The notes under the pieces were generated by a model, which was given only the letters and a program-made list of their open reading frames with translations, had not been told where the DNA came from and did no database searches. From Spirosoma arboris (GTDB lineage Bacteria > Bacteroidota > Bacteroidia > Cytophagales > Spirosomataceae): 64,000 nucleotides of DNA. The position numbers and the translations under genes are program-made. The stretch is taken from positions 62,001-126,000 of the forward strand of contig NZ_WPIN01000005.1 of NCBI RefSeq assembly GCF_009754945.1. The letters run 5' to 3'. Each line of letters starts with the position of its first letter. Positions within the stretch are counted from its first letter, which is position 1. Shown one piece after another: positions 52,771 through 60,942 of this stretch.

Positions 52771-52857
52771 TTTAACACAGAGGTAACGGAGGTAAACACG
52801 GAGATCACAGAGAAACGCCGTGCGCTCCGTGTTTACCTCCGTTACCTCCGTGTTTAA
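52771..52857. repeat. Inverted repeat filling the gap between Gfo/Idh and ThuA-fusion genes
   Basis: A 33-34-nt arm containing GAGGTAACGGAGGTAAACAC (52780-52799) pairs with 52825-52857 with two mismatches; the loop is about 21 nt. The arm is made of tandem near-repeats (GAGGTAA, GGAGGTAAA). On the minus strand the hairpin begins 3 nt after the Gfo/Idh stop and ends at the base before the AUG of the next gene. Confidence 0.88.
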
Positions 52858-52860
52858 ATT

Positions 52861-53979
52861 TTATACATTCTTAAAATCTGGCAACTTAATCAATTGCCCA
52901 CCCTGTAACGCTGATTCATGCGCCAGGATACCCACGCTCGTCCAGTTGGCCGATTGAGCCGCATTCGGGAATGGATCACGGTCTTCGACAAGAGCCGACA
53001 AAAATTCATTCACCATGTGTGGGTGCGAACCACCGTGGCCTCCCCCCTGTGTAAACGACAGGTGTTGCTGTTCGTCGGCATCATAAACTCCCTTTGTCGT
53101 GAATCGCTGGATTGATTCAGGCAGCAGGTGTGCGTAATCCGGTACGGTCACTTTTTCTGGAATTTCAGGCTCTGGCTTTTTAGCGGTATGAATCACGGGT
53201 TGCTCCTCTTCGATGAGTTGCCACTCAAATGATTTTTTATCGCCATATACCTCAAAACTTTCGCGGTACTGACGCGCCACGTCAAACAGAGAGCGGTAGA
53301 CATAAGCAGACAAATCGCTGTCTTTGAACTTAATATGTGCTGATTCAACGGCAAATGGCGAGTTGTGAATCTGTGCCAACTCTTCCCGAATCGTTCCTGA
53401 ACCAAAGCAGGATACATAATCGGCTTCGAGTTTGAGTAATCCGGCCACCGGACCAACGCAGTGCGTGGCATAGTGCATCGGCGGTAAACCAGGCCAATAG
53501 TCAGGCCAACCGTCCATGTCCTGCTGGTGACTGGCTTTCAAAAACTGCACTTTCCCCAACTCACCTGTTTCATACAACTCTTTGACAAACAGAAACTCGC
53601 GGCTATAAACCACCGTTTCCATCATCATGTATTTTTTGCCGCTTTCTTTTGTGGCTTTCACGATTTCAAGACATTCCTCAACAGTAGTAGCCATCGGAAC
53701 TGTACAGGCAACGTGCTTACCCGCCCGCAACGCTTTCAGGCTTTGCTCAGCATGGTTTGGAATTGGGGAGTTGATATGAACCGCGTCGACGTTCGGATCG
53801 GCCAGTAGTTCATCGTAGTTACTATAGCGTTTCTCAATACCATACGCATCGCCGATTTCGTTTAGTTTTTCGACATTACGCTGGCAAATTGCATACATGT
53901 TCGCGTTCGGATGACGCTGATAAATCGGGATAAATTCGGCACCAAAGCCCAGACCGACGATAGCAATGTTTAGTTTCAT
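52861..53979 (-). CDS. Gfo/Idh/MocA-family oxidoreductase
   Basis: The protein is 372 aa from MKLNIAIVGLGFGAEFIPIY; the ATG 5 codons upstream is within the repeat at 53981. The N-terminal Rossmann fold has GLGFGAE for NAD(P) binding. The usual EKP motif of the active site is replaced: GKHVACTVPMA stands where GKHVxxEKP is expected, so the catalytic Lys position is Val. The C-terminal domain includes PPMHYATHCVGPVAGLL and a metal- or substrate-like GGGHGGSHPHMVNEFL. Members oxidise or reduce sugar hydroxyls. It lies 40 nt after the epimerase gene. Confidence 0.9.
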   Translation of the reverse strand: MKLNIAIVGLGFGAEFIPIYQRHPNANMYAICQRNVEKLNEIGDAYGIEKRYSNYDELLADPNVDAVHINSPIPNHAEQSLKALRAGKHVACTVPMATTVEECLEIVKATKESGKKYMMMETVVYSREFLFVKELYETGELGKVQFLKASHQQDMDGWPDYWPGLPPMHYATHCVGPVAGLLKLEADYVSCFGSGTIREELAQIHNSPFAVESAHIKFKDSDLSAYVYRSLFDVARQYRESFEVYGDKKSFEWQLIEEEQPVIHTAKKPEPEIPEKVTVPDYAHLLPESIQRFTTKGVYDADEQQHLSFTQGGGHGGSHPHMVNEFLSALVEDRDPFPNAAQSANWTSVGILAHESALQGGQLIKLPDFKNV

Positions 53980-53980
53980 T

Positions 53981-54055
53981 GTAGTACTGACCATCTCGGT
54001 CAGCTGTAAAATTTAGGATTTATAATTCGCTGCCAACTGGCACAGTCGGCACTAT
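53981..54055. repeat. Diverged copy of the 6436-6509 inverted repeat, partly coding
   Basis: GTAGTACTGACCATCTCGGT (53981-54000, arm to 54004) agrees with the 6436 arm at 20 of 24 positions. The facing arm (54032-54055, GCCAACTGGCACAGTCGGCA...) agrees with the 6486 arm at 18 of 24. Length is 75 versus 74 nt. The left arm starts 1 nt upstream of the Gfo/Idh start codon; the right arm lies inside the 3' end of the epimerase gene. Confidence 0.75.
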
Positions 54056-54904
54056 ATGGCTTTTTATAAATTTCAGACCATCTACCGCCAACTGTTCCGG
54101 AGACTCGAACATAGGTCGAAAAATATGAGTAGCGGCTGCGAGTTCAGGCGGGTTCGGCCCGAAGGCTTCAATGGCAATCGGGCCATCATAACCAACTTCC
54201 TGCAACACGTCAAATACCTCATCGAAATTGATATGGCCCTGACCTGGTGTGGACCGGTCATTCTCCGAAATCTGAACATGAACCAGATAAGGAGCTACTT
54301 TCCGTAAGGCATTAGCCGTATTTTTCTCCTCCATATTGGCGTGGAACGTATCGAATGCGGCCCGGCAATTCGGATGATTTACGGCCTCAACATAGCGGAC
54401 CAGGTCATCTGCACACGTAAGCAGATAGGTTTCAAATCGATTAAGGTATTCTATAGCCAGCGTAACGCCTTGTGTTTGGGCATGTTCGGCCACCTCACGC
54501 ATACCCGTTACCGACCAATTCCATTCTTCAGTTGTAGCCGGCTTACCTGTAAAGGTTTTGAAACCAGCATACATCGGACCCATCAGAATAGCGGACCCAA
54601 TCGCCCGAGAGCAATCGACAATGTGTTTAAGGTAGGTAACTGCGGCCCGACGTGCAGACTCATCAGTACTAATGAGACTATATTCAGGCCCACAGATTGT
54701 ACAGGTCTGAACGCCCAGATCCAAGTCTTTCAACTCCCGACCAAGATGCTCCCACTTCTCTAATTTGACCGGCGTAGAAACCGGTTCACTAATGGGGATT
54801 TCAACAAAATCAAATCCGCTCGTTTTCAGAAATGACAGCGTATCGGACAGATCCTCGTCCATTGTCATTGTCCAGACGAACATATTCATTCCTATCTTAT
54901 TCAT
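54020..54904 (-). CDS. Sugar phosphate isomerase/epimerase (xylose isomerase-like TIM barrel)
   Basis: The protein is 294 aa, usual for the D-tagatose/psicose 3-epimerase-like group. Landmarks: MNMFVWTMTMDEDLSDTLSF at the N-terminus, the ligand Glu in LAIEYLNRFETYLLT, the Asp/His of AAFDTFHANMEEKN, HVQISENDRSTPGQGHINFD, and the last ligand in GPIAIEAFGPNPPELA. A divalent metal (Mn2+ type) is expected between these Glu, Asp and His. It epimerises or isomerises a free keto sugar made by the neighbouring oxidoreductases. The last residues (VPTVPVGSEL) are encoded by an inverted-repeat arm. Confidence 0.9.
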   Translation of the reverse strand: MNKIGMNMFVWTMTMDEDLSDTLSFLKTSGFDFVEIPISEPVSTPVKLEKWEHLGRELKDLDLGVQTCTICGPEYSLISTDESARRAAVTYLKHIVDCSRAIGSAILMGPMYAGFKTFTGKPATTEEWNWSVTGMREVAEHAQTQGVTLAIEYLNRFETYLLTCADDLVRYVEAVNHPNCRAAFDTFHANMEEKNTANALRKVAPYLVHVQISENDRSTPGQGHINFDEVFDVLQEVGYDGPIAIEAFGPNPPELAAATHIFRPMFESPEQLAVDGLKFIKSHIVPTVPVGSEL

Positions 54905-54926
54905 ATTGCATCTGCATAAAATTACA

Positions 54927-54934
54927 CAAATCTA
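54927..54934 (-). promoter_or_regulatory. Candidate -7 promoter element of the sugar operon
   Basis: On the minus strand TAGATTTG (54934 to 54927) is an exact TAnnTTTG match, 22 nt before the start of the epimerase gene at 54904. Confidence 0.5.
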
Positions 54935-55039
54935 AGCAGTAGTAAAATTCAAGGTGTAGCTTTTATTGGCCAATCCCGACTATATTTTTACATGAATCAG
55001 AGGGTTTATTCGTTATTTGCGTTAAAAAGAAGTAATTCA

Positions 55040-55912
55040 ATGAAACAACCCCTTCGTAAAGACCTCGAACCTGTTGCGGCATCATTCACGGTGAAAGAAC
55101 TGGTGGAGCCTCATTTCGATCCAAATTGGCATTTCCATCCACATTATCAATTATTTCTGGTGGAGGAAGGTACGGGGACACGTTTTATCGGTGATTCAAT
55201 TAAGCCATTTAGCCCCGGAGATCTGGTTTTTCTGGGGCCGAATCTCCCTCATCTCTGGCGTAGTGATCAAGCTTATTTCGATAAACAGTCAAGACTTTCA
55301 ACAAAGGGAATTGTCGTGTATTTCACCGGAGATTTCCTGGGCACTACTTTTTTCGAACAGCAGGAGATGGCCCCGTTGCGTCAGTTGCTCGGCCATGCCC
55401 GGCAAGGGTTGGAATGGAACGGCCCTACTCGCCACCGAGCTGCAGCAGCCCTCCGCCAACTGACTCAACAGCCCATTACCTTTGAGCGTATTCTCAGCTT
55501 GCTAACCTTATTGAATGAACTTTCTCACGCTACCGATTATCAATATCTGACCAGCGCAGGCTATACAAATACAGTTAAACCGACGGAAACTGACCGTATG
55601 CAATTAGTCCATGATTATGTACTTGGTCACTTCCCCGACGACCTTAGTCTGGACAAAGTTGCTGACTTGGCGGGGATGACATCACCTGCCTTCTGTCGGT
55701 ATTTCAAGGCCCGGGCGAATAAAACCTTCTCGGAGTTTGTCTCCGAAGTTCGCATTGGTCATGCCTGTAAGCTATTGATGAATGGCAAGCACTCAATCAC
55801 CCAAATCAGCTTTGAAAGTGGGTTCCGAACCTTATCTAACTTCAACCGGCAGTTTAAAGACATTACGGGTCAGACACCCTCAACTTATGTGAAAACATAC
55901 CGGCAGTTTTAA
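55040..55912 (+). CDS. AraC-family regulator of the divergent sugar operon
   Basis: The protein is 290 aa from MKQPLRKDLEPV; an in-frame ATG at 54992 would add 16 residues and cannot be excluded. The N-terminal cupin domain has the metal/ligand region WHFHPHYQLFLVEEGTGTRF and PGDLVFLGPNLPHLW. The C-terminal HTH pair is LSLDKVADLAGMTSPAFCRY and HSITQISFESGFRTLSNFNR then QFKDITGQTPSTYV. It is divergent from the epimerase/Gfo-Idh/ThuA operon across 135 nt and is its probable activator, responding to a sugar. Confidence 0.9.
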   Translation: MKQPLRKDLEPVAASFTVKELVEPHFDPNWHFHPHYQLFLVEEGTGTRFIGDSIKPFSPGDLVFLGPNLPHLWRSDQAYFDKQSRLSTKGIVVYFTGDFLGTTFFEQQEMAPLRQLLGHARQGLEWNGPTRHRAAAALRQLTQQPITFERILSLLTLLNELSHATDYQYLTSAGYTNTVKPTETDRMQLVHDYVLGHFPDDLSLDKVADLAGMTSPAFCRYFKARANKTFSEFVSEVRIGHACKLLMNGKHSITQISFESGFRTLSNFNRQFKDITGQTPSTYVKTYRQF

Positions 55913-55977
55913 CTAGTTAGTCATGTAATTGTCATGCTTAGACAGAGATTGTCAAACATTGTTAATTCCAATAGCTT

Positions 55978-56030
55978 CTTTATACCAAAGCGGCCCATCT
56001 TTCCAAAAGATGGGCCGCTTTGGTATAAAG
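55978..56030. terminator. Bidirectional hairpin between AraC and hydrolase genes
   Basis: A perfect 25-bp stem (left arm 55978-56002 with ACCAAAGCGGCCCATCTTT, right arm 56006-56030) and loop CCA. It separates two convergent genes. The flanks are A/T-rich on the right, but there is no strict T-run for the plus strand. Confidence 0.75.
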
Positions 56031-56045
56031 AAAAATAAAATAAGC

Positions 56046-56924
56046 CTAGTACAACGTTGTTGTTCCGACTGGTTGACGCACCGACACTCCCTCCAGAATA
56101 AACGAAAGCAAATCCTCGTTCAGGCGATCTTTTTGTGTTACAAACAGGCCATGCGGCTCCCCTTCATAGACGATATATTGAGCCGTTGGCAGTGCATTAG
56201 CTGTCCGTTCACCCGATGCTTCAATGGGTACCGTCTTATCCGAATCGCCGTGAATAACTAACGCTGGTACCTGAATCTCAGCTAGATCATCGCGAAAATC
56301 TGTTGATGAGAACGACTTGGCACATTCAATTGTGGCCTTGTGCGAGGCCACATAAGCGCGGGCAAAATCACCGTCAAGATGTGCCTGGCTAACTGGTTGA
56401 CTCACCAGATTTACGCCATAAAATTGCTTACTGAATGTTTTAAGGAAATCGGCCCGGTCTTTCTGTAAATTAGTCAGTATCTCGTCAAAAACGTCCTGAT
56501 CAACTCCATCCGGATTATTATCGGTTTTCAATAAATAAGGCGTTACAGCACTGATAAACGCCACTTTTGCTACTCGTGCACCACCATGGCGACTCATATA
56601 CCGAGCTACCTCTCCTCCACCCATCGAAAATCCGACCAGCGTTACATTTTGCAGATCTAATTCATCGAGTACTGCTTTCAGATCATCGGCCAGCGTATCG
56701 TAATCATAGCCACCCCAGGGCTGAGACGATTTACCAAATCCCCGTCGATCATAAGCAACGATGCGAAGACCATGAGCGGGCAATTCGGCCAGTTGGTAGT
56801 CCCACATTTCGTGGCTCAACGGCCAGCCATGAATTAATACAACGGGAGATCCAGTACCCAGATCCTGATAGAAAAGCTTAATGTCGTTGCCGGACGCATC
56901 CGTGCCTGCTTTAATGTAGCTCAT
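56046..56924 (-). CDS. Alpha/beta hydrolase (non-haem chloroperoxidase-like)
   Basis: The protein is 292 aa. It has the oxyanion region VVLIHGWPLSHEMWDYQL, the nucleophile elbow GFSMGGGEV with Ser100, the Asp in VIHGDSDKTVPIE and the His in EGEPHGLFV. DRRGFGKSSQPWGGYDYDTL is typical of the chloroperoxidase/esterase subgroup. It probably hydrolyses small esters in the cytoplasm; no signal peptide is present. The 288-nt gap to the next gene (56925-57212) shows no repeat or RNA gene I can support. Confidence 0.9.
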   Translation of the reverse strand: MSYIKAGTDASGNDIKLFYQDLGTGSPVVLIHGWPLSHEMWDYQLAELPAHGLRIVAYDRRGFGKSSQPWGGYDYDTLADDLKAVLDELDLQNVTLVGFSMGGGEVARYMSRHGGARVAKVAFISAVTPYLLKTDNNPDGVDQDVFDEILTNLQKDRADFLKTFSKQFYGVNLVSQPVSQAHLDGDFARAYVASHKATIECAKSFSSTDFRDDLAEIQVPALVIHGDSDKTVPIEASGERTANALPTAQYIVYEGEPHGLFVTQKDRLNEDLLSFILEGVSVRQPVGTTTLY

Positions 56925-57212
56925 AACGTGTTTACCTTGTTTTGTTGAGTTATTTCTTTACTCTATTCAGTTAATAGAACTATAGCTACAGAGAATGGTT
57001 TTCGGTAAATTTCCCGTTCAATCAGTTTTAATGATAATTCTATCATTCTTTTATGAAGCAATCGCTACTCACCTCTAGTTAACCAACCTGACCCGTTAAA
57101 TCACCTATTGGACACAGTTTTCGTTTCAGGAATTGAGTGAACAAAGGTAGACCAGTCAGACAGCGCTATATGATTTTCTGAGCAATTTGCACGAAGAACA
57201 ACTTTAAACAAA

Positions 57213-57788
57213 ATGATGAATGACTATTTAGACAGCGTGAAAAAGCAGTTTACTTATTATAAACTGCTTGGAGAGAAGACGTTCGCCCAGCTTCCTGATG
57301 ATAAATTGTTCTGGCAATACAATCAGGAAAGCAACAGCATAGCCACAATTGTCAAACATTTGTGCGGCAATATGCTTTCTCGCTGGACCGATTTTTTAGC
57401 TACCGATGGTGAAAAAGAGTGGCGAAATCGGGACAATGAATTCGAGAATATTCTTACAACAAAACAAGAGGTTCTCGATGAATGGAATGCAGGGTGGAAT
57501 TGCCTGTTTGACGCACTCAATTCACTGACACAAGACGATTTACAAACGGAAATTTATATTCGAAACCAGGGACACACAGTGGTAGAGGCCATAAACCGTC
57601 AGCTTGCTCACTATCCGTATCATATTGGGCAAATCGTATTTATCGGAAAAATGATTTGTGATGATAGCTGGACATCCCTTTCGGTTCCAAAGGGAAAATC
57701 AAAAGAGTTAAATGCCGAGAAATTTTCTAAACCAAAGCATAAGGAACACTTTACAATCGAGTATTTGAACAAGAGTAAGACTAATTAA
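57213..57788 (+). CDS. DUF1572/DinB-like four-helix protein
   Basis: The protein is 191 aa. It matches the DinB/YfiT-like superfamily subgroup DUF1572: YLDSVKKQFTYYKLLGEKTF, the metal-site His in NSIATIVKHLCGNMLSRWTD, and the second His pair in VVEAINRQLAHYPYHIGQIV. Such proteins bind a divalent metal with three His and are often thiol-dependent transferases or of unknown function. It stands alone, between the divergent hydrolase and the convergent radA gene. The C-terminal 25 residues are Lys-rich (KELNAEKFSKPKHKEHF). Confidence 0.88.
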   Translation: MMNDYLDSVKKQFTYYKLLGEKTFAQLPDDKLFWQYNQESNSIATIVKHLCGNMLSRWTDFLATDGEKEWRNRDNEFENILTTKQEVLDEWNAGWNCLFDALNSLTQDDLQTEIYIRNQGHTVVEAINRQLAHYPYHIGQIVFIGKMICDDSWTSLSVPKGKSKELNAEKFSKPKHKEHFTIEYLNKSKTN

Positions 57789-57841
57789 TAGCCAAGTGTA
57801 CTAGGAAGCTTTAAGGCTATTATGAAAGAGTAATCAAAACC

Positions 57842-59227
57842 TTACATCAACACACCCTGAAATACCTCGTCTAATCGAGACACCGGCCTGATATGAATTT
57901 TGTAGCCCTTCGTATCCAACCCTTTCATATTGTACTTGGAGATAAACATCTGTTTGAAGCCCAGCTTTTCGGCTTCGGCAATGCGCGATTCAATTCGGCT
58001 AACAGCCCGCACCTCGCCCCCTAAGCCAACTTCTGCGGCAAACGCCACGGATGGTGGAATAGCAATGTCTTCGTAACTCGATACGATTGCGGCACACACA
58101 GCCAGATCAATGGCGGGATCTTCGACACGCAGTCCACCTGCAATGTTCAGAAAGACATCCTGCTGACCAAGCCGGAAACCTCCTCGTTTTTCTAAAACTG
58201 CCAACAGCATATTCAGCCGTTTGGCGTCAAACCCCGTGCTGCTACGTTGCGGTGTACCATAATTGGCCACGCTGACCAGGGCCTGCGTCTCGATCATAAG
58301 CGGACGATTCCCTTCCAGCATCGAGCCAATAGTCACGCCACTCAGGGCTTCGTCGCGCTGTGAGATTAGGATTTCAGATGGGTTGGTTACTTGCCTTAGG
58401 CCACTACCGAGCATTTCGTAAATACCTAATTCATCTGTGCTCCCGAAACGATTTTTTGTTGTACGCAGAATCCGGTAAGTGGTGTGTCGGTCGCCTTCGA
58501 ACGTCAGCACGGTATCGACCATGTGCTCCAGCACTTTCGGACCAGCCAGCGAACCTTCTTTAGTAATATGGCCAATCATAAACACAGGTACACCCGATTC
58601 TTTGGCATATTTCATGAACTCCGCCGTGCATTCCCGCACCTGCGACACACTTCCCGCCCCTGATTCTACCAATGACGATTGCATGGTCTGAATCGAGTCG
58701 ATAATCAGGACTTCTGGTTCGAAATGTTCTACCGTCCGAAAAATATTCTGGGTCGATGTTTCGGTCATAACGTGGCAATCGCTGGTGGGTGCATCGAGTC
58801 GTTCAGCGCGCATTTTTATCTGTTGCTCGCTCTCTTCCCCCGACACATACAATACCCGCATCCCCGCTAAACTAAGCGCTATCTGCAGAAGCAGTGTAGA
58901 TTTCCCAATGCCCGGTTCTCCGCCAATGAGCACCAATGACCCCGCTACAATTCCACCACCGAGCACGCGATTTAGTTCGGCATCGGTAGTATGAACACGG
59001 GGTTGCTCTTCATAATTAATGGCGTGGATCGCCTTGGGTTTAGCTGCAATTTTTAGCCCGCCCGGTCCAGATGATGGACTTCGCCAGCCGCCTTTTTCGG
59101 GTTCGTCTTTCTGAACGAGCTCCTCTACAATTGTATTCCACTCGCCACATGCAGGGCAACGCCCCATCCATTTAGCAGACTGATGCCCACAACTTTGACA
59201 GAAATAGGTAGTTTTTAATTTGGCCAT
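57842..59227 (-). CDS. radA: DNA repair protein RadA
   Basis: The protein is 461 aa, the normal RadA size. The N-terminal C4 zinc finger is FCQSCGHQSAKWMGRCPACG; the RecA-like core has Walker A GGEPGIGKSTLL near 100, Walker B VLIIDSIQTM, and the RadA-specific KNRFG motif in TKNRFGSTDELGIYEM. The C-terminal Lon-like domain includes GGLRVEDPAIDLAVCAAIVS. RadA is a helicase that drives branch migration during homologous recombination. It acts in the cytoplasm and is conserved, so this stretch is core genome. Confidence 0.97.
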   Translation of the reverse strand: MAKLKTTYFCQSCGHQSAKWMGRCPACGEWNTIVEELVQKDEPEKGGWRSPSSGPGGLKIAAKPKAIHAINYEEQPRVHTTDAELNRVLGGGIVAGSLVLIGGEPGIGKSTLLLQIALSLAGMRVLYVSGEESEQQIKMRAERLDAPTSDCHVMTETSTQNIFRTVEHFEPEVLIIDSIQTMQSSLVESGAGSVSQVRECTAEFMKYAKESGVPVFMIGHITKEGSLAGPKVLEHMVDTVLTFEGDRHTTYRILRTTKNRFGSTDELGIYEMLGSGLRQVTNPSEILISQRDEALSGVTIGSMLEGNRPLMIETQALVSVANYGTPQRSSTGFDAKRLNMLLAVLEKRGGFRLGQQDVFLNIAGGLRVEDPAIDLAVCAAIVSSYEDIAIPPSVAFAAEVGLGGEVRAVSRIESRIAEAEKLGFKQMFISKYNMKGLDTKGYKIHIRPVSRLDEVFQGVLM

Positions 59228-59452
59228 TTTTCGCAGTTAACAGAGAGCAGCACCATTTATCAGCGATTCGGTTAGCGACAGATTAAACCTTTTTGCTAAC
59301 CATCCATCCAACCCGCATCAGGAAAAATACGGATAACTGTTTACGGATAACTGCTCATTATATCAACGCCGTTTCCTCGAAATAAGTTGGCTTTCTGTAC
59401 CGTATTGAACCGATTTACGTTTAACAAACAGTACTATATTTTGCAACCAGCT

Positions 59453-60124
59453 ATGAAAAAAATCCTGCTTTTTACTTCATTAATTTTTCTGCCTGCTTTG
59501 ACATTTGCACAAGGCTTTCAGATTGGTATTAAAGGAGGGGTAAACCTCTCTAAACTTACGTTTGGCGATTTCGTCTCTACAGGCACAAATGCCAATGGAT
59601 CTCCAAATGTTAGTGTTGACGGCCAGACATTTCGGAATAACTTACAAGCGAGCCTTGACAGCAAAATGGGTACATCATTTGGGATATATATGCGTTTTGG
59701 TCGTAATCTGTTCATACAGCCAGAATTGTTGTATTCCACTCGATCGGGTTCATTTAATGTCATTCGGAATGGGCAAACGGAAACGTCGACTATAAAAACC
59801 ACCAGTTTCGATGTGCCGTTGCTGTTGGGTATTAAAGGTGGCCCCATCCGAATTGTGGCTGGCCCAGTAGCTTCATTCAGAATTAATGATAACCAGTCTT
59901 TGGGCGATGCACTGCATCAATACACGAATGGGTCATTGAATGACGCCTGGGCACAAGCGTATTATGGATACCAGGTAGGTGGTGGGCTGGACATCGGCTC
60001 GTTTGGGCTTGATGTTCGTTATCAGGGCAATATTTCGGATATCGCCGAGATTAAAGATAGCGGTGCTAAGTTTAGCCAGGGCATGAGATCATGGCAAATT
60101 ACGCTCGCTTATCGGCTGTTCTAA
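59453..60124 (+). CDS. Outer-membrane beta-barrel protein (PorT-like)
   Basis: The protein is 223 aa from MKKILLFTSLIFLPALTFAQ at 59453, a clear signal peptide; an ATG 22 codons upstream gives no signal sequence. TATATTTTG (59435-59443), a near match to the -7 element with one extra base, precedes this start. The mature part begins GFQIGIKGGVNLSKLTFGDF and shows alternating strands: FGIYMRFGRNLFIQPELLYS, TTSFDVPLLLGIKGGPIRIV, GYQVGGGLDIGSFGLDVRYQ, and ends QITLAYRLF with a terminal Phe. It is a porin-family small barrel of unknown cargo. A hairpin with T-tract follows at 60171. Confidence 0.88.
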   Translation: MKKILLFTSLIFLPALTFAQGFQIGIKGGVNLSKLTFGDFVSTGTNANGSPNVSVDGQTFRNNLQASLDSKMGTSFGIYMRFGRNLFIQPELLYSTRSGSFNVIRNGQTETSTIKTTSFDVPLLLGIKGGPIRIVAGPVASFRINDNQSLGDALHQYTNGSLNDAWAQAYYGYQVGGGLDIGSFGLDVRYQGNISDIAEIKDSGAKFSQGMRSWQITLAYRLF

Positions 60125-60170
60125 AATGAGTCGTAAGTATTGGCCAAGACTTACGACTATTACATAAACA

Positions 60171-60225
60171 AACCGTTGCTGTCCACCCCTTTAGCAGGAG
60201 TTTGCAGCAACGGTTGTTATTTTAA
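60171..60225 (+). terminator. Terminator after the OM barrel gene
   Basis: AACCGTTGCTG (60171-60181) pairs with CAGCAACGGTT (60205-60215), followed by GTTATTTT. A smaller stem (AGTCGTAAGT / ACTTACGACT, 60129-60158) precedes it. Confidence 0.7.
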
Positions 60226-60268
60226 AATTAACCCAATAAAATTTAAACGTCGATAGCCGAACCCCGAC

Positions 60269-60688
60269 TTAATTGTAAAGACGTTGCCAGTATTGCGCCA
60301 ACTGAAACGAAATATCTTTCATACGTCGACGAGATATGGCAACTTCACGACCATCGGCTAGTCGAACCTGGCGATCCCGATTAAAGATGCTCCGTTGTAC
60401 GTAAGCCAGATTGACAATGTATGATTTATGGACACGCAAAAACATTGTTCCGTCCAGTGTTTTTTCGAATTCTTTAAGTGTTTTAGACACTAAAAATCGT
60501 TTCCGGTCGCGAGTGTGCAAAAACGTATAATTACCTTCTCCCTGGAGGCACAAAATATCATCTACTGAAATAAAAATTGTCCGATTCAGGTAGGGTAATG
60601 CGATACGCTGTGCACTACGCTGATAAGAAGAAGGAAAATGAGGAACAACCGATAGTGGTTGAGCAGATGAAAAAATTTTGGCTTCCAT
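60269..60688 (-). CDS. LytTR-domain DNA-binding protein
   Basis: The protein is 139 aa. The start at 60688 is preferred because the -7 element at 60737-60744 lies over the more upstream ATG (60739). The C-terminal 100 residues are a LytTR domain: FISVDDILCLQGEGNYTFLH, RFLVSKTLKEFEKTLDGTMF, LRVHKSYIVNLAYVQRSIFN, VRLADGREVAISRRRM. There is no receiver domain, so it is not a standard response regulator. It binds promoter DNA through beta strands, its signal input being unknown. Another LytTR gene lies 254 nt upstream on the same strand, but with a terminator between them. Confidence 0.9.
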   Translation of the reverse strand: MEAKIFSSAQPLSVVPHFPSSYQRSAQRIALPYLNRTIFISVDDILCLQGEGNYTFLHTRDRKRFLVSKTLKEFEKTLDGTMFLRVHKSYIVNLAYVQRSIFNRDRQVRLADGREVAISRRRMKDISFQLAQYWQRLYN

Positions 60689-60736
60689 GGTAGAGAGTAT
60701 GGTTTTGGTTCGGTTTTTAGTCCCTGATTGATGAAA

Positions 60737-60744
60737 CAAAACTA
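60737..60744 (-). promoter_or_regulatory. Candidate -7 element of the first LytTR gene
   Basis: On the minus strand TAGTTTTG (60744 to 60737) is an exact TAnnTTTG match, 49 nt before the start at 60688. Confidence 0.5.
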
Positions 60745-60762
60745 CTTTACGACCACTAGCTC

Positions 60763-60789
60763 AAAAAAAATGCCCTGATCAACAAGGGC
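60763..60789 (-). terminator. Terminator of the second LytTR gene
   Basis: On the minus strand GCCCT (60789-60785) pairs with AGGGC (60776-60772) and a run of eight T follows (60770-60763). It separates the two LytTR genes into different transcripts. Confidence 0.75.
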
Positions 60790-60942
60790 CGCCAAAACAT
60801 AGCAACCAATTGTTAACCAGGACATTACGAATGAAATTCGTCTACTTATTGGGTGAATTTACCCACCCTATTGCGTAAAACTACGCATTAAAGAACTATG
60901 TGAATTTGCGCTATAATTTTCGGAAAATCCCGGCCAATTCAA

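Noticed and set aside
59325..59351. Direct repeat ACGGATAACTG (two copies) before the barrel gene
   Set aside because: Only two short copies 15 bp apart; too little to call an operator or repeat element.
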